Shown here piece after piece: positions 8,403-17,346 of a stretch of DNA of 64,000 nucleotides (positions are counted from its first letter, which is position 1; every line of letters starts with the position of its first letter). Position numbers and translations under genes: made by a program. This DNA comes from Parapusillimonas sp013416435 (lineage in GTDB: Bacteria > Pseudomonadota > Gammaproteobacteria > Burkholderiales > Burkholderiaceae_B), in NCBI RefSeq assembly GCF_052180245.1, contig NZ_CP197474.1:248001-312000 (forward strand). The letters run 5' to 3'. The notes under the pieces were generated by a model, which worked only from the letters and a program-made list of their open reading frames with translations, made no database searches and was not told the DNA's origin.

Positions 8403-8759
8403 ATGGCGGGCATCAATGTCAAGGCGGCGCGCCGGTGGTACTGGCAGCGCATCACGGCCATGGCCATGGCCCTGTTCGTCGTCATCCACATCATCGTCAT
8501 GGTCTATGCCATACGCGGCGGCCTGAGCGGCGCGGAAGTCCTGGCGCGCACGCGCGGCAACCTGATCTGGGCGGCATTCTACGGGGCGTTCGTCGTGCTC
8601 GTCAGCGTGCACGCATCCATCGGCATACGCAATGTGCTGGTCGAGTGGGCGCGCCTGCGCGATGGCGCAGCCGCCGCGCTGTCGAACCTGCTGTCGCTCG
8701 CCTTGCTGATCATGGGGCTGCGGGCGGTGTGGGCGGTCACGCTGGGGGGCGCGGCATGA
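8403..8759 (+). CDS. Succinate dehydrogenase-like membrane anchor 1
   Basis: A 118-residue protein with three hydrophobic helices. It carries HASIGIRNVLVEW, the H-x3-G-x-R signature of cytochrome b-type SdhC/SdhD anchors, and another helix His in VVIHIIVMVY. It should bind heme and quinone and tether the iron-sulfur and flavoprotein subunits to the inner membrane. The gene overlaps the second anchor gene (ATGA at 8756-8759), implying translational coupling. Confidence 0.82.
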   Translation: MAGINVKAARRWYWQRITAMAMALFVVIHIIVMVYAIRGGLSGAEVLARTRGNLIWAAFYGAFVVLVSVHASIGIRNVLVEWARLRDGAAAALSNLLSLALLIMGLRAVWAVTLGGAA

Positions 8760-9118
8760 ACGGCATGAAAAAGAACGACAGGCGGGCCAGGTCGCACGCA
8801 AGCTGGCTGGCATTTCTCCTGCATCGCATTTCGGGCGTGCTGCTGACCGTCTTCCTGCCCTTCCATTTCTGGACCCTGGCGCTGGCGCTGGAAGGCGAGG
8901 CGGCGCTGGACACCGCCCTCAGATGGTACGAGCATCCTTTGTTCAAATTCGGTGAATGGCTGCTGGTGTTCCTGCTGGCGGCGCACCTCCTGGGCGGGCT
9001 GCGCCTGCTGTTGCTGGAGTTCAGCCCGTGGCGCGGCCTGCGCCCGGGCATGATCTCCGCCGGCGTCGCGTCGGCGGCCGTCGTATCCATCGTTTTCCTT
9101 ATTGCCGCATTGGGTTGA
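8756..9118 (+). CDS. Succinate dehydrogenase-like membrane anchor 2
   Basis: A 120-residue protein with three predicted transmembrane helices. LLHRISGVLL resembles the conserved H-R-x-(S/T)-G segment of SdhC, and AAHLLGGLRLLLLE carries the second His. The start ATG overlaps the stop of anchor 1. Together they make a two-subunit cytochrome b anchor. Both anchors look SdhC-like, which is a little unusual. The fumarase alpha gene starts 3 bp after its stop. Confidence 0.8.
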   Translation: MNGMKKNDRRARSHASWLAFLLHRISGVLLTVFLPFHFWTLALALEGEAALDTALRWYEHPLFKFGEWLLVFLLAAHLLGGLRLLLLEFSPWRGLRPGMISAGVASAAVVSIVFLIAALG

Positions 9119-9121
9119 AGC

Positions 9122-10000
9122 ATGAAAGACATAGACTACACGCAGGTGGAAGAGGCGGCCCGCGAACTGTACATACGCGCCTTGAAGCTCTTGCCGGACG
9201 ACATCAAGACCGGATTCGGCAATCTGCAGGAAATGGAAACGTCCGAGCGGGCGCGCACCATTCTGAAGACCATGGTCACCAATATCCGCGTGGCCGAGGA
9301 CAACAACAACCTGCTGTGCCAGGACACCGGCATTCCCATCTACAACGTATTCATCGGGCGGAACGTGGCGGTGGACGGATGGCGCCTCAAGCAGGCCATC
9401 GCCAAAGGCTGCGAGCGCGCCACGCGCGAGCACCCGCTGCGGTCCAGCGTGGTGCACCCCATCAGCCGCGTGAACAATCACACCTCCTGTGGCCCAGGCG
9501 TGCCCGTCATCCATTTCGATTACGTCGAAGACGCCGACACGCTGGATATCGAGATGATCCCCAAGGGCAGCGGCTCCGAGAACAACTCTTTCCTGCGCAT
9601 GGCCATCCCCGCCGAGGGCCTGGCGGCCGTGAAGCGCTTCGTCATCGATTGCGTGATCGACGCCGGCGGCAAGACCTGTCCGCCCACCATCGTGGGCGTC
9701 GGCGTGGGCGGCACGTCCGATCTTTGCGTGCATCTGGCCAAGAAAGCCGCCACGCGCCCATTGGGGTCCGTCTGCGCCGACCCGCTGGGGGCCGAGCTCG
9801 AGCGCGAGCTCTCGGCGGCGGTCAACAAGCTGGGCGTGGGCCCACAGGGCCTGGGCGGCGACGCCACCTCGTTCGCGGTGCATATCGAACTGGCGGCCAC
9901 GCACATCACCATGAACCCGGTCGCCGTGAACATGCAATGCCATTCGGCGCGCAGGGCCCGGGCCAGCCTGGGATCGGGCCGCATCGAGTACGGCTTCTGA
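9122..10000 (+). CDS. Class I fumarase/L-tartrate dehydratase, alpha subunit
   Basis: A 292-residue protein matching the N-terminal (alpha) domain of class I [4Fe-4S] fumarases and TtdA. It has the cluster cysteine in LLCQDTGIP, the NNHTSCGPGVP segment and GGKTCPPTIVGVGVGG. The family adds or removes water at C4 dicarboxylates (fumarate/malate, mesaconate, tartrate). The split two-gene form with beta immediately downstream resembles TtdAB and the MmcBC fumarase. Substrate not decided by sequence. It lies within the dehydrogenase operon with 3-bp spacing, so the dehydrogenase product is probably its substrate or the reverse. Confidence 0.88.
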   Translation: MKDIDYTQVEEAARELYIRALKLLPDDIKTGFGNLQEMETSERARTILKTMVTNIRVAEDNNNLLCQDTGIPIYNVFIGRNVAVDGWRLKQAIAKGCERATREHPLRSSVVHPISRVNNHTSCGPGVPVIHFDYVEDADTLDIEMIPKGSGSENNSFLRMAIPAEGLAAVKRFVIDCVIDAGGKTCPPTIVGVGVGGTSDLCVHLAKKAATRPLGSVCADPLGAELERELSAAVNKLGVGPQGLGGDATSFAVHIELAATHITMNPVAVNMQCHSARRARASLGSGRIEYGF

Positions 10001-10011
10001 CGGAGAACAAC

Positions 10012-10620
10012 ATGGCACATTACGACCTGACGATGCCGGTCACCGAAGAGCAGGTGCGCCAGTTGCGCGTCGGCGACACGGTCACGCTGCAAAAGACGCT
10101 GTTCGGCATACGCGACGCCAGCTATATCGCGATGTTCGATCGCGGCCGCCAGACCCGCTTCGACCTGAACGGGCATGCGGTGATCCACACCGCGCCCAAC
10201 GTGCGCAAGGTACCCGTGTCGGATGAGTTCCCGGCGGGCTACGAGCCGGTCTGCATCGGCACCACGACTTCATCGCGCATGGAGCGCTTCACGCGCCAGC
10301 TCATGTCGCAGTGCGGCGTGCGCTTCATCATCGGCAAGGGCGGCATGCATCAAGGCTCGCTGCAGGCATTCCAGGAATTGGGCGGCGCCTACCTGGGCAT
10401 CGTGGGCGGCACGGCCGCGCTGGAAACCACCTGGATCGAACAGATCGAGGACGTCGACCTGGACGACCTCAATCCGGAATCGCTCTGGAAATTCCGTATC
10501 CGCGACTTCGGCCCCTTGCTGGTGGCCATGGACAGCCATGGTGGCTCGCTGTACGACGAAGTGAACGGCGACGTGAAAAGCCGCCGCGATGAAATCCTGG
10601 CTTCACTGGGGGCATCATGA
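10012..10620 (+). CDS. Class I fumarase/L-tartrate dehydratase, beta subunit
   Basis: A 202-residue beta subunit of the class I fumarase/TtdB family. LRVGDTVTL and VCIGTTTSSRMERF match TtdB blocks, and FIIGKGGM is the conserved glycine-rich loop. The start ATG at 10012 follows a GGAGAA ribosome-binding site and lies 11 bp after the alpha gene. The gene overlaps the flavoprotein by ATGA at 10617-10620. With the alpha subunit it forms the heteromeric hydratase. Confidence 0.88.
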   Translation: MAHYDLTMPVTEEQVRQLRVGDTVTLQKTLFGIRDASYIAMFDRGRQTRFDLNGHAVIHTAPNVRKVPVSDEFPAGYEPVCIGTTTSSRMERFTRQLMSQCGVRFIIGKGGMHQGSLQAFQELGGAYLGIVGGTAALETTWIEQIEDVDLDDLNPESLWKFRIRDFGPLLVAMDSHGGSLYDEVNGDVKSRRDEILASLGAS

Positions 10621-12353
10621 CGCCGCAGCCCGACGTAATCAGCACCGACATCCTGATCCTGGGCTCCGGCGGAGCCGGCCTGTTCGCGGCCCTGCATGCG
10701 CACGACACGGATCCCTCCCTGCACATCACCGTGGCCGTCAAAGGCCTGCTGGGCAAATGCGGCTGTACGCGCATGGTGCAGGGCGGCTACAACGTGGCGC
10801 TGGCCGAGGGCGACTCCGCCGAGCGGCATTTCATGGACACCATCACCGGCGGCAAATGGCTGCCCGACCAAGAACTGGCATGGACACTGGTGAACAAGGC
10901 CATCGAACGCATCCATGAGCTCGAGAACGAGCTGGGCTGCTTCTTCGACCGGAATGCCGACGGCACCCTGCACCAGAAAGCCTTTGCCGGCCAGACCTTC
11001 GATCGCACCGTGCACAAGGGCGACCTCACCGGCATCGAGATCATCAATCGCCTGGCCGAACAGGTTTGGGCGCGCAAGATCCATCGCCTGGAAGAGCATC
11101 GGGCGATCGAACTCATTCCTTCCGCCGACGGCCCGCGCATCGCCGGCGTGCTGATGATAGACCTGCGTTCCGGGCAGTATCGCCTGGTGCGCGCCAAGGC
11201 CGTGCTGCTCGCCACGGGCGGCGGTCCGACCATGTACAAGTTCCATACGCCGTCCGGCGACAAAAGCTGCGACGGCCTGGCCATGGCGCTGCGCGCCGGA
11301 CTGGGGCTGCGCGACATGGAAATGGTCCAGTTCCATCCGACCGGCCTGCTGGCCGGCTCCGATACCCGCATGACGGGAACCGTGCTCGAAGAAGGGCTGC
11401 GCGGCGCGGGCGGCTACCTGCTGAACGGCCGGCGCGAACGCTTCATGCACAACTACGATCCGCGCGGCGAACGCGCCACGCGCGACGTCGTCTCGCGCGG
11501 CATCTACGCGGAAATGCGCGCGGGCCGCACGTCGCCGAACGGCGGGGTGTACATCCAGATGAGCCACCTGGGCCCCGACAAAGTGCGCAAGCAGTTCAAG
11601 GGCATGGTCGAGCGCTGCGGGGACTGCGGCTTCGACCTCGCCGGCGGCCTGGTCGAGGTCGTGCCGACCGCCCACTACATGATGGGCGGCGTGGTCTTCA
11701 ATCCCGATTGCAGCACCGAATGGCCCGGCCTGTTCGCCGCGGGCGAAGACACGGGCGGCGTGCACGGCGCCAACCGCCTGGGCGGAAACGGCGTGGCGAA
11801 CTCCACGGTCTTCGGCGGGATCGCGGGCGACAGCATGGCGGTATGGGTGCGCGGCAAGGCGCTGGTCGACGTCGACCAGGCCAGGCTGCAGCAGGCCATC
11901 GCCGCCGCCGAGCGGCCATTCGCGCATCCCGGCGGCGACCTGCATGCCTTGCGCGAGCGCTTGTGGGACTGCATGTGGGACGACGCCGGCATCGTGCGCG
12001 ATGAAGCCGGGCTCAAGCGCGCAGCCGCCACGCTCGAAGCCCTTCACCAGGAGCTTGAAAGCATCGGCGTCGCCGACGGAAATCGCGCCTACAATCTGAC
12101 CTGGCACGATTGGCTGAACCTGGACAGCCTCATACACGTCAGCAAGGCGATCGTCAGCGCCGCGCTGGCCCGCGAAGACTCGCGCGGAGCGCATTTCCGC
12201 GAAGACTACCCAGACGTGCGCGACCTGGAGAACTCCTGGTTCTCGGTCATGCGCCTGCACAACGGAGACATGCAATTGACAAGGCAGCCGGTCAGTTTCA
12301 CCCGCGTTCGGCCGGGGGAATCCATCCTTCTGGAAGACGAGGCCCAGGCATGA
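10617..12353 (+). CDS. Succinate dehydrogenase/fumarate reductase-like flavoprotein
   Basis: A 578-residue FAD protein of the SdhA/FrdA/L-aspartate oxidase superfamily. It has GSGGAGLFAA near the N-terminus, substrate loop FHPTGL, EEGLRGAGG and the GxHGANRLGGNGVANSTVFG block. At the covalent-FAD histidine of SdhA/FrdA it has Cys50 (CTRMVQGG against HTVxAQGG), so FAD is probably bound non-covalently. It works with the iron-sulfur subunit at 7658 and the two anchors, oxidising or reducing a dicarboxylate. It overlaps both neighbours by ATGA. Substrate unresolved; the covalent-His change argues against ordinary succinate dehydrogenase. Confidence 0.86.
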   Translation: MTPQPDVISTDILILGSGGAGLFAALHAHDTDPSLHITVAVKGLLGKCGCTRMVQGGYNVALAEGDSAERHFMDTITGGKWLPDQELAWTLVNKAIERIHELENELGCFFDRNADGTLHQKAFAGQTFDRTVHKGDLTGIEIINRLAEQVWARKIHRLEEHRAIELIPSADGPRIAGVLMIDLRSGQYRLVRAKAVLLATGGGPTMYKFHTPSGDKSCDGLAMALRAGLGLRDMEMVQFHPTGLLAGSDTRMTGTVLEEGLRGAGGYLLNGRRERFMHNYDPRGERATRDVVSRGIYAEMRAGRTSPNGGVYIQMSHLGPDKVRKQFKGMVERCGDCGFDLAGGLVEVVPTAHYMMGGVVFNPDCSTEWPGLFAAGEDTGGVHGANRLGGNGVANSTVFGGIAGDSMAVWVRGKALVDVDQARLQQAIAAAERPFAHPGGDLHALRERLWDCMWDDAGIVRDEAGLKRAAATLEALHQELESIGVADGNRAYNLTWHDWLNLDSLIHVSKAIVSAALAREDSRGAHFREDYPDVRDLENSWFSVMRLHNGDMQLTRQPVSFTRVRPGESILLEDEAQA

Positions 12354-14023
12354 CGGCGGCGCTTCGAGGGGCCGACATGCTGGCCCGCGCCCTGCGGCAG
12401 GCGGGGGTGGACACCATTTTCAGCTTGTCCGGCAACCACATCATGCCAGTCTACGACGCGCTCTACACCGAAAAGCTGGGCTTGGTGCATACCAGGCATG
12501 AGGGCGCCGCGGTGCACATGGCCGACGCCCATGCCCGCCTGACGGAGCGGGTGTCGGTCGCGCTGGTGACGGGCGGGCCCGGCCATGCCAATGCCGTTTC
12601 CGCCTTGTACACCGCCTGCATGTCGGAATCGCCCGTCGTGCTGCTGTCGGGCCATGCGCCCTTGAATCAGTTGGGTCGGGGCGCTTTCCAGGAAATGGAT
12701 CAGGTCGCCATGGCCCGGCCGGTGGTCAAGGAAGCTTGGGCGGCCACGGACCCGGACACGATCGCCCACGATTTTGCCCGCGCCTGCCGTTTGGCCTTAT
12801 CGGGGCGCCCAGGCCCGGTGCACCTGAGCCTGCCCACCGACGTGCTCGACGACAAGGCGACCAATGCCATGCTTCCCGATGCCGGTGACTTCGACGCGGA
12901 ACCCTTGCCGCTGTCCGGCGAAGCCGCGCACACCTTGTTCGCCCGCCTCAGGCAGGCTCGGCGGCCTTTGATCCTGTCCGGCCCGCAGGGCCTGACGGAC
13001 AGTGGCCGGCAGGCCCTGCAGCGCTTGCAGGAAGCCTGCGGCGTCCCGGCCATCGCCACGGAAAGCCCGCGGGGCAGCAACGACCCGGCGCTAGGCGCCT
13101 TCGCGCCTTTGCTGGGGCAGGCGGACTGCGTGCTGTTGCTGGGCAAGCGGCTGGACTTTACCCTGGGTTTCGGCAAGGCGCCGGTTTTCGCCGACGATTG
13201 CATCTTCCTGCAGGTGGACGCCGACGAGGACGAATTCCGGCGCAGCACCGAAGCCGTCGGCGATCGCTTGCGCGCCCGCAGCCGGGCCGATTTCCGTTCG
13301 GCCGTCGCCGCCCTGACGGCCGCGGCGGCCGACGAAGGCTCTTGGCGCACGGACGCCGACTGGTCCGGACGCGTGCGGGAAGGCGTCGCTTATCGGCCCG
13401 AAGCCTGGCCACAGGCCGTGGCGGCACCCACCGCGCCGGAGACCGCCGGACCGCAACCCCTGCATCCCGCCGCCTTGTGCGCCGCCGTCCAGCCTTTGCT
13501 GGACAGCCATCCTGACGCCGTGCTGGTGGTCGATGGCGGGGAATTCGGGCAATGGGCCCAGGCCTGCCTCAGCGCGCCGCATCGCGTCATCAATGGCGCG
13601 GCGGGTGCGATCGGCGCCGCGCTGCCCATGGCCATCGGCGCCAAGCATGTCTATCCGGACGCGCCCGTCGTCGCCCTGATGGGCGACGGCACCTTCGGCT
13701 TTCATTGCGCCGAACTGGATACAGCCCTGCGTTGCGGGACGCCCATCGTGTGCGTCGTGGGCAACGATGCGCGCTGGAATGCGGAATACCAGATACAGCT
13801 GCGCAGCTACGGCGCCGATCGCACCATAGGCTGCGAGCTGCTTCCGTCGCGCTACGATCGCGTCGCGGTGGCGTTCGGCGGGCATGGCGAGCACGTGGAT
13901 GCCGCGGCCGAGCTGCCCGGCGCGCTGGCGCGCGCTGTGCAGTCAGGCCTGCCGGCTTGCATCAACGTTGCATTGGATGGCCTGCCCGCGCCGGTCGTGC
14001 GTCAAGTGCAGCAACCAGCTTGA
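12350..14023 (+). CDS. Thiamine-diphosphate-dependent enzyme of the acetolactate synthase family
   Basis: A 557-residue three-domain ThDP enzyme. The N-terminal pyrimidine-binding domain has the catalytic Glu in HTRHEGAAVHMADA. The C-terminal domain has the Mg-ThDP motif GDGTFGFHCAELDTA followed by VVGNDARWN. Known relatives include acetolactate synthase, oxalyl-CoA decarboxylase and benzoylformate decarboxylase. The start ATG overlaps the flavoprotein stop. In this operon it may decarboxylate or ligate a 2-oxo acid derived from the dehydrogenase/hydratase pathway. The product is not predictable. Confidence 0.8.
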   Translation: MTAALRGADMLARALRQAGVDTIFSLSGNHIMPVYDALYTEKLGLVHTRHEGAAVHMADAHARLTERVSVALVTGGPGHANAVSALYTACMSESPVVLLSGHAPLNQLGRGAFQEMDQVAMARPVVKEAWAATDPDTIAHDFARACRLALSGRPGPVHLSLPTDVLDDKATNAMLPDAGDFDAEPLPLSGEAAHTLFARLRQARRPLILSGPQGLTDSGRQALQRLQEACGVPAIATESPRGSNDPALGAFAPLLGQADCVLLLGKRLDFTLGFGKAPVFADDCIFLQVDADEDEFRRSTEAVGDRLRARSRADFRSAVAALTAAAADEGSWRTDADWSGRVREGVAYRPEAWPQAVAAPTAPETAGPQPLHPAALCAAVQPLLDSHPDAVLVVDGGEFGQWAQACLSAPHRVINGAAGAIGAALPMAIGAKHVYPDAPVVALMGDGTFGFHCAELDTALRCGTPIVCVVGNDARWNAEYQIQLRSYGADRTIGCELLPSRYDRVAVAFGGHGEHVDAAAELPGALARAVQSGLPACINVALDGLPAPVVRQVQQPA

Positions 14024-14030
14024 GGTCCGC

Positions 14031-14801
14031 ATGACGCTTTGGGTGATCATCGGCATAGGCAGCGCGATGGCGGGATTCGTGCAGGGCCTTGCCGGTTTCG
14101 GCTTCGGCCTGGTGTCGCTGGCCATCTGGTCCTGGGTGCTGGAGCCCGCTTTGGCCGTGCCCGTCGTCGTATTCGGTTCGCTCGTCGGCCAGTTGCTGGC
14201 CTGCGGCTCGCTGCGCGAGGGCTTCCGCTGGGACCGTGTCCGCCCCTTTTTGCTTGGCGGCATCGTCGGCATACCCACCGGCCTGTGGCTGCTCGACATG
14301 ATAGACCCCCTGTTCTTCAAGTTCGGCGTGGGGCTGTTGCTGGCCGTGTATTGCTCGTCCATGCTGCTCATCCAGGGGGTCAGACCCCGCATGGGGTCTG
14401 ACCCCAACATTGCGCGAGGCGGCCGCGTGGCGGACGGCGTCATTGGCTGGGTGGGCGGCACCATGAGCGGATTCGGCGGGCTGCCCGGCGCCATCCCCAC
14501 CTTGTGGTGCACCTTGCGCGGCTGGCCCAAGGATCAGCAGCGCACGGTGTTCCAGGCCTTCAACCTGTTCATGCACATGCTGACCCTGACGGCTTTCGCC
14601 ATCCACGGCCTGCTGACCCGGGAAATCCTGGAAATCTTCGCTTTCGTCGCGCCCGTCATCGTCATCCCGTCCTTGCTGGGCATCCGCCTGTACAAACGCT
14701 TTTCCGACGGCGCTTTCAAAGCCGTCGTGCTGGCCCTGCTGGCGATCTCGGGCGTGATGCTGCTGCTGTCCACGGCACCGAAAATATGGGCGCTGGTTTG
14801 A
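14031..14801 (+). CDS. TSUP (TauE/SafE) family permease with an internal repeat peptide
   Basis: A 256-residue multi-helix membrane protein of the sulfite exporter TauE/SafE family, with the typical glycine-rich AGFVQGLAGFGFGLVSLA opening and an inverted second half (GGTMSGFGGLPGAIPTL). The start ATG at 14031 lies 7 bp after the ThDP gene, so it is the last gene of that operon. Residues 116-125 (GVRPRMGSDP) are an in-frame repeat copy in the loop between the two halves. It could export an organic or sulfonate anion. Its position next to the sulfolactate cluster makes sulfite export a plausible role, but operon position ties it to the dehydrogenase operon. Confidence 0.85.
   Translation: MTLWVIIGIGSAMAGFVQGLAGFGFGLVSLAIWSWVLEPALAVPVVVFGSLVGQLLACGSLREGFRWDRVRPFLLGGIVGIPTGLWLLDMIDPLFFKFGVGLLLAVYCSSMLLIQGVRPRMGSDPNIARGGRVADGVIGWVGGTMSGFGGLPGAIPTLWCTLRGWPKDQQRTVFQAFNLFMHMLTLTAFAIHGLLTREILEIFAFVAPVIVIPSLLGIRLYKRFSDGAFKAVVLALLAISGVMLLLSTAPKIWALV
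14376..14405. repeat. REP-like copy inside the TSUP permease gene
   Basis: A full two-arm copy with a GCAT centre lies in the middle of the coding sequence and keeps the frame open. It encodes a ten-residue peptide in a predicted loop. Confidence 0.96.
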
Positions 14802-14804
14802 TGA

Positions 14805-14934
14805 GGGGTCAGACCCCATGCGGGGTCTGACCCCTCCGCACTTCTTTACCCGGTCCTGGGGTCAGACCCCATACGGGGTCTGACCCCTCCATCCGCCCCG
14901 TTCCTGGGTCAGACCCCGCATGGGGTCTGACCCC
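14805..14934. repeat. Three REP-like copies between convergent genes
   Basis: Copies at 14805-14834 (ATGC centre), 14858-14887 (ATAC) and 14906-14934 (GCAT, one G missing) fill almost the whole gap between the TSUP stop and the stop of the receptor on the other strand. Nothing else is seen in this gap. Confidence 0.96.
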
Positions 14935-14947
14935 TTGCCACAACACA

Positions 14948-15940
14948 TCAATTGATCTTGATGTTGCGTTCCTTGATCACCTTGGTCCAGTTCGCGGATT
15001 CCGCGTCCATGGCCTTCTTGAACTCGGCGGGGGTGTTGCCGACGGCGGTCATGCCTTGATCTTCGAGGCGTTTCTTGATGTCCGGCATGGCCAGGACTTT
15101 CGCGGTGTCTTTCTGAATCTTGTCCACGATTTCCTTGGGCATGCCTTTGGGCCCAACGAAGGCGAACCAGCCCGAGTTCTCGAAGCCGGGGACGCCGGCC
15201 TCGGACACGGTGGGCAGGTCGGGCAGCATCTTCGCGCGCGTCTTGCTGGTGACGGCCAGGGCGTTGAGCCGGTCGGCCTGCGCCAGCGGCGTGACGGCGC
15301 CGATGTTGCCGACGATGAAGTCGATCTGGCCGGCCATCAAGTCCGTATAGGCGGCCGCCTCGCCGCGATAAGGCACGTGCGTGACGTCGATCTTGGACGC
15401 ATAGGCGAAGTTCTCGCCCGCCATATGGACCTGGCTGCCCAGGCCGGCCGAGCCCATGTTCAGCGTCTTCGGATTCTTCTTGGCCAGGTCGATCAGCTCT
15501 TGCAGCGTCTTCACCGGGAGCTTCTTGGCCGTGACCACCACCATCGGGCCTTCCGCCACATTGGTAATGAGCTCGAAGTCTTTGTTGACGTCGAACGGCA
15601 GGTTCTTGTACAGATGCGGGTTGACGGTCAGGATGCTGCCGGATGCCAGTAGTATGGTGTGCCCGTCGGGATTGGCCTTGGCGACGATGGCAGCGCCGAT
15701 GTTGCCGCCGGCGCCCAGCTTGTTCTCGATGACGACGGTCTGTTTCCAGAGTTCACTCAGCTTGGCGCCGATGAGGCGCCCGACGACGTCGGTGGTGCCG
15801 CCTGGGGAAAAGGGGATGATGATGGTGACCGGCCCGGTTGGCCAGCTTGCGGCGGTAGCGGGAGCGGTCAGGCCGGTGGCAAAAGCGGTGGCGGCGAGCA
15901 ACAGGGCGGCCCGTCGCAATGGTCGAAAGCGATGTTGCAT
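14948..15940 (-). CDS. Bug/TctC-family periplasmic solute receptor
   Basis: A 330-residue tripartite tricarboxylate transporter receptor with an N-terminal signal peptide (RRAALLLAATAFATGLTAPATA). It shows the Bug-family marks IPFSPGGTTDVVGR, VIENKLGAGGNIGA and VPYRGEAAAYTDL. I start at the ATG at 15940, preceded by GGAG at 6 bp, and not at the TTG four codons earlier. It binds a carboxylate or related anion in the periplasm; no TctA/TctB membrane genes are adjacent. Its position on the suyAB strand suggests a sulfolactate-type ligand, by inference only. Confidence 0.9.
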   Translation of the reverse strand: MQHRFRPLRRAALLLAATAFATGLTAPATAASWPTGPVTIIIPFSPGGTTDVVGRLIGAKLSELWKQTVVIENKLGAGGNIGAAIVAKANPDGHTILLASGSILTVNPHLYKNLPFDVNKDFELITNVAEGPMVVVTAKKLPVKTLQELIDLAKKNPKTLNMGSAGLGSQVHMAGENFAYASKIDVTHVPYRGEAAAYTDLMAGQIDFIVGNIGAVTPLAQADRLNALAVTSKTRAKMLPDLPTVSEAGVPGFENSGWFAFVGPKGMPKEIVDKIQKDTAKVLAMPDIKKRLEDQGMTAVGNTPAEFKKAMDAESANWTKVIKERNIKIN

Positions 15941-16008
15941 GAAAGTCTCCAATTGTGTTTATACATACTGAGTGCTGCCAAGAGTTGCGTTGTTGCGGGA
16001 AAGAACGA

Positions 16009-16139
16009 GGGGTCGGACCCCGTGCGGGGTCCGACCCCGAATCGAAACGGGATGCGACCCGACATGGGATTTCGGGGTCCGACCCCAAACCAGGTTCGCC
16101 AGAAAGAACGGGGTCAGACCCCGCATGAGGTCTGACCCC
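16009..16139. repeat. REP-like cluster with TCGGA/TCCGA subtype
   Basis: A copy of the GGGGTCGGACCCC/GGGGTCCGACCCC subtype lies at 16009-16038, a single TCCGA arm at 16074-16086 and a TCAGA/TCTGA copy at 16110-16139. They occupy the gap between the two receptor genes. Confidence 0.95.
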
Positions 16140-16164
16140 AGCGGACTGGGTGGAAACATCAAGA

Positions 16165-17178
16165 TCAGGTCACCGAGATACCGGCGCTCTTGATGATGTC
16201 GCGCCAGCGCTTGACCTCGCTTTCCAGGTGCTGCTTGAATTCCGCCGGATTGCGGGGTTGAGGAATGAAGCCGAGCTTGATCATGGAGTCGCGCATGCTG
16301 GGCTGGTTGACCTGGGCCACGATGGCCGTGCCGATCTTCTGCACGATGTCGTCCGGCGTGCCGGCCGGCGCGAGCACGCCCGTCAGGTTCTCGACGATCA
16401 GGTCCGGCATGCCGGCCTCGGCGACCGTGGGCACATCGGGAAGATCGGGGCTGCGTTTCGTGGTGGTGACGGCCAGCGCGCGCAGGGCACCGCTTTTCAC
16501 ATGCGACAGAGACTCCGGGTAGTTCGAGAAGATGACGTCCAGGTGTCCGCCCATGAGATCCGTGAGCGACGGAGCGCCGCCTTTGTATGGGATGTGGACC
16601 AGCTTGTTGCCGGTCAGGCGCTGGTACAGGGCCAGGGTAAGGTGCGGGGGCGTGCCATTGCCGCTGGAGCCCGCGTTCAAAGTACGGGCCTTCGCGGCCT
16701 TGTCCAGGTCGGCCATGGTCTTGATGTCGCTTTTGGCGTTCACGACCACCATCATCGACGAGGCGGCCAGGCCCGCCACGGGAACCAGATCCTTCAGAAG
16801 GTCATAGCCGGCGCGGCCTTCGAACAGCGTTGCGTTGGAGGCATGGGTGAGCGTGATGGCCAGCCAGGTATAGCCGTCGGGGGTGGACCGGGCCACATGG
16901 GCGGCGCCGATGTTGGCGCTGCCGCCGGCCTTGTTTTCGACGACGACGTTCCAGCCATGGGCGTCGGACAAGGTCTTGGCCACCGCGCGGGCGGCGACGT
17001 CGGTCAGCCCGCCGGGCGCAAACGGCACGACATAGTTGATGGGACGGCCGGGCCAGCCGTCGGCGGCCGCCGCCAGGACGGCCCCGGGCAGCAAGCCGCC
17101 CAGGCCTGCCGCGCCCGCAGCCTGCAGCAGCTTGCGGCGCACGGGATTAGCACAGTGCGGGGAAGAATTGGGTTTCAT
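16165..17178 (-). CDS. Bug/TctC-family periplasmic receptor, probable Tat or Sec export
   Basis: A 337-residue Bug receptor. The N-terminus has a twin-arginine stretch (VRRKLLQAAGAAG) before a hydrophobic segment, so Tat export is possible. Family marks are VPFAPGGLTDVAAR, VENKAGGSANIGA and IPYKGGAPSLTDL. The start ATG at 17178 has a near-perfect AAAGGAGG site. It lies downstream of suyA-suyB on the same strand, separated by a repeat cluster, which makes it a good candidate receptor for the sulfonate handled by SuyAB. Confidence 0.9.
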   Translation of the reverse strand: MKPNSSPHCANPVRRKLLQAAGAAGLGGLLPGAVLAAAADGWPGRPINYVVPFAPGGLTDVAARAVAKTLSDAHGWNVVVENKAGGSANIGAAHVARSTPDGYTWLAITLTHASNATLFEGRAGYDLLKDLVPVAGLAASSMMVVVNAKSDIKTMADLDKAAKARTLNAGSSGNGTPPHLTLALYQRLTGNKLVHIPYKGGAPSLTDLMGGHLDVIFSNYPESLSHVKSGALRALAVTTTKRSPDLPDVPTVAEAGMPDLIVENLTGVLAPAGTPDDIVQKIGTAIVAQVNQPSMRDSMIKLGFIPQPRNPAEFKQHLESEVKRWRDIIKSAGISVT

Positions 17179-17211
17179 GTCTCTACCTCCTTTGTGGGTT
17201 CTAATTGTGAT

Positions 17212-17325
17212 GGGGTCAGACCCGAGTTGTAGCGGGGCTGGGGTCAGACCCCGTACGGGGTCTGACCCCCTTGACCTCGAGTTTTGCGCAAGGCCGGAGT
17301 CAGACCCCGCACGGGGTCTGACCCC
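17212..17325. repeat. REP-like cluster between suyB and a receptor gene
   Basis: Single arm at 17212-17223, a perfect GTAC copy at 17240-17269 and a copy with first arm GGAGTCAGACCCC and GCAC centre at 17296-17325. They lie within the presumed suyAB-receptor transcript. Confidence 0.94.
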
Positions 17326-17346
17326 TTGGCCCCCCTTAATCCTCCA

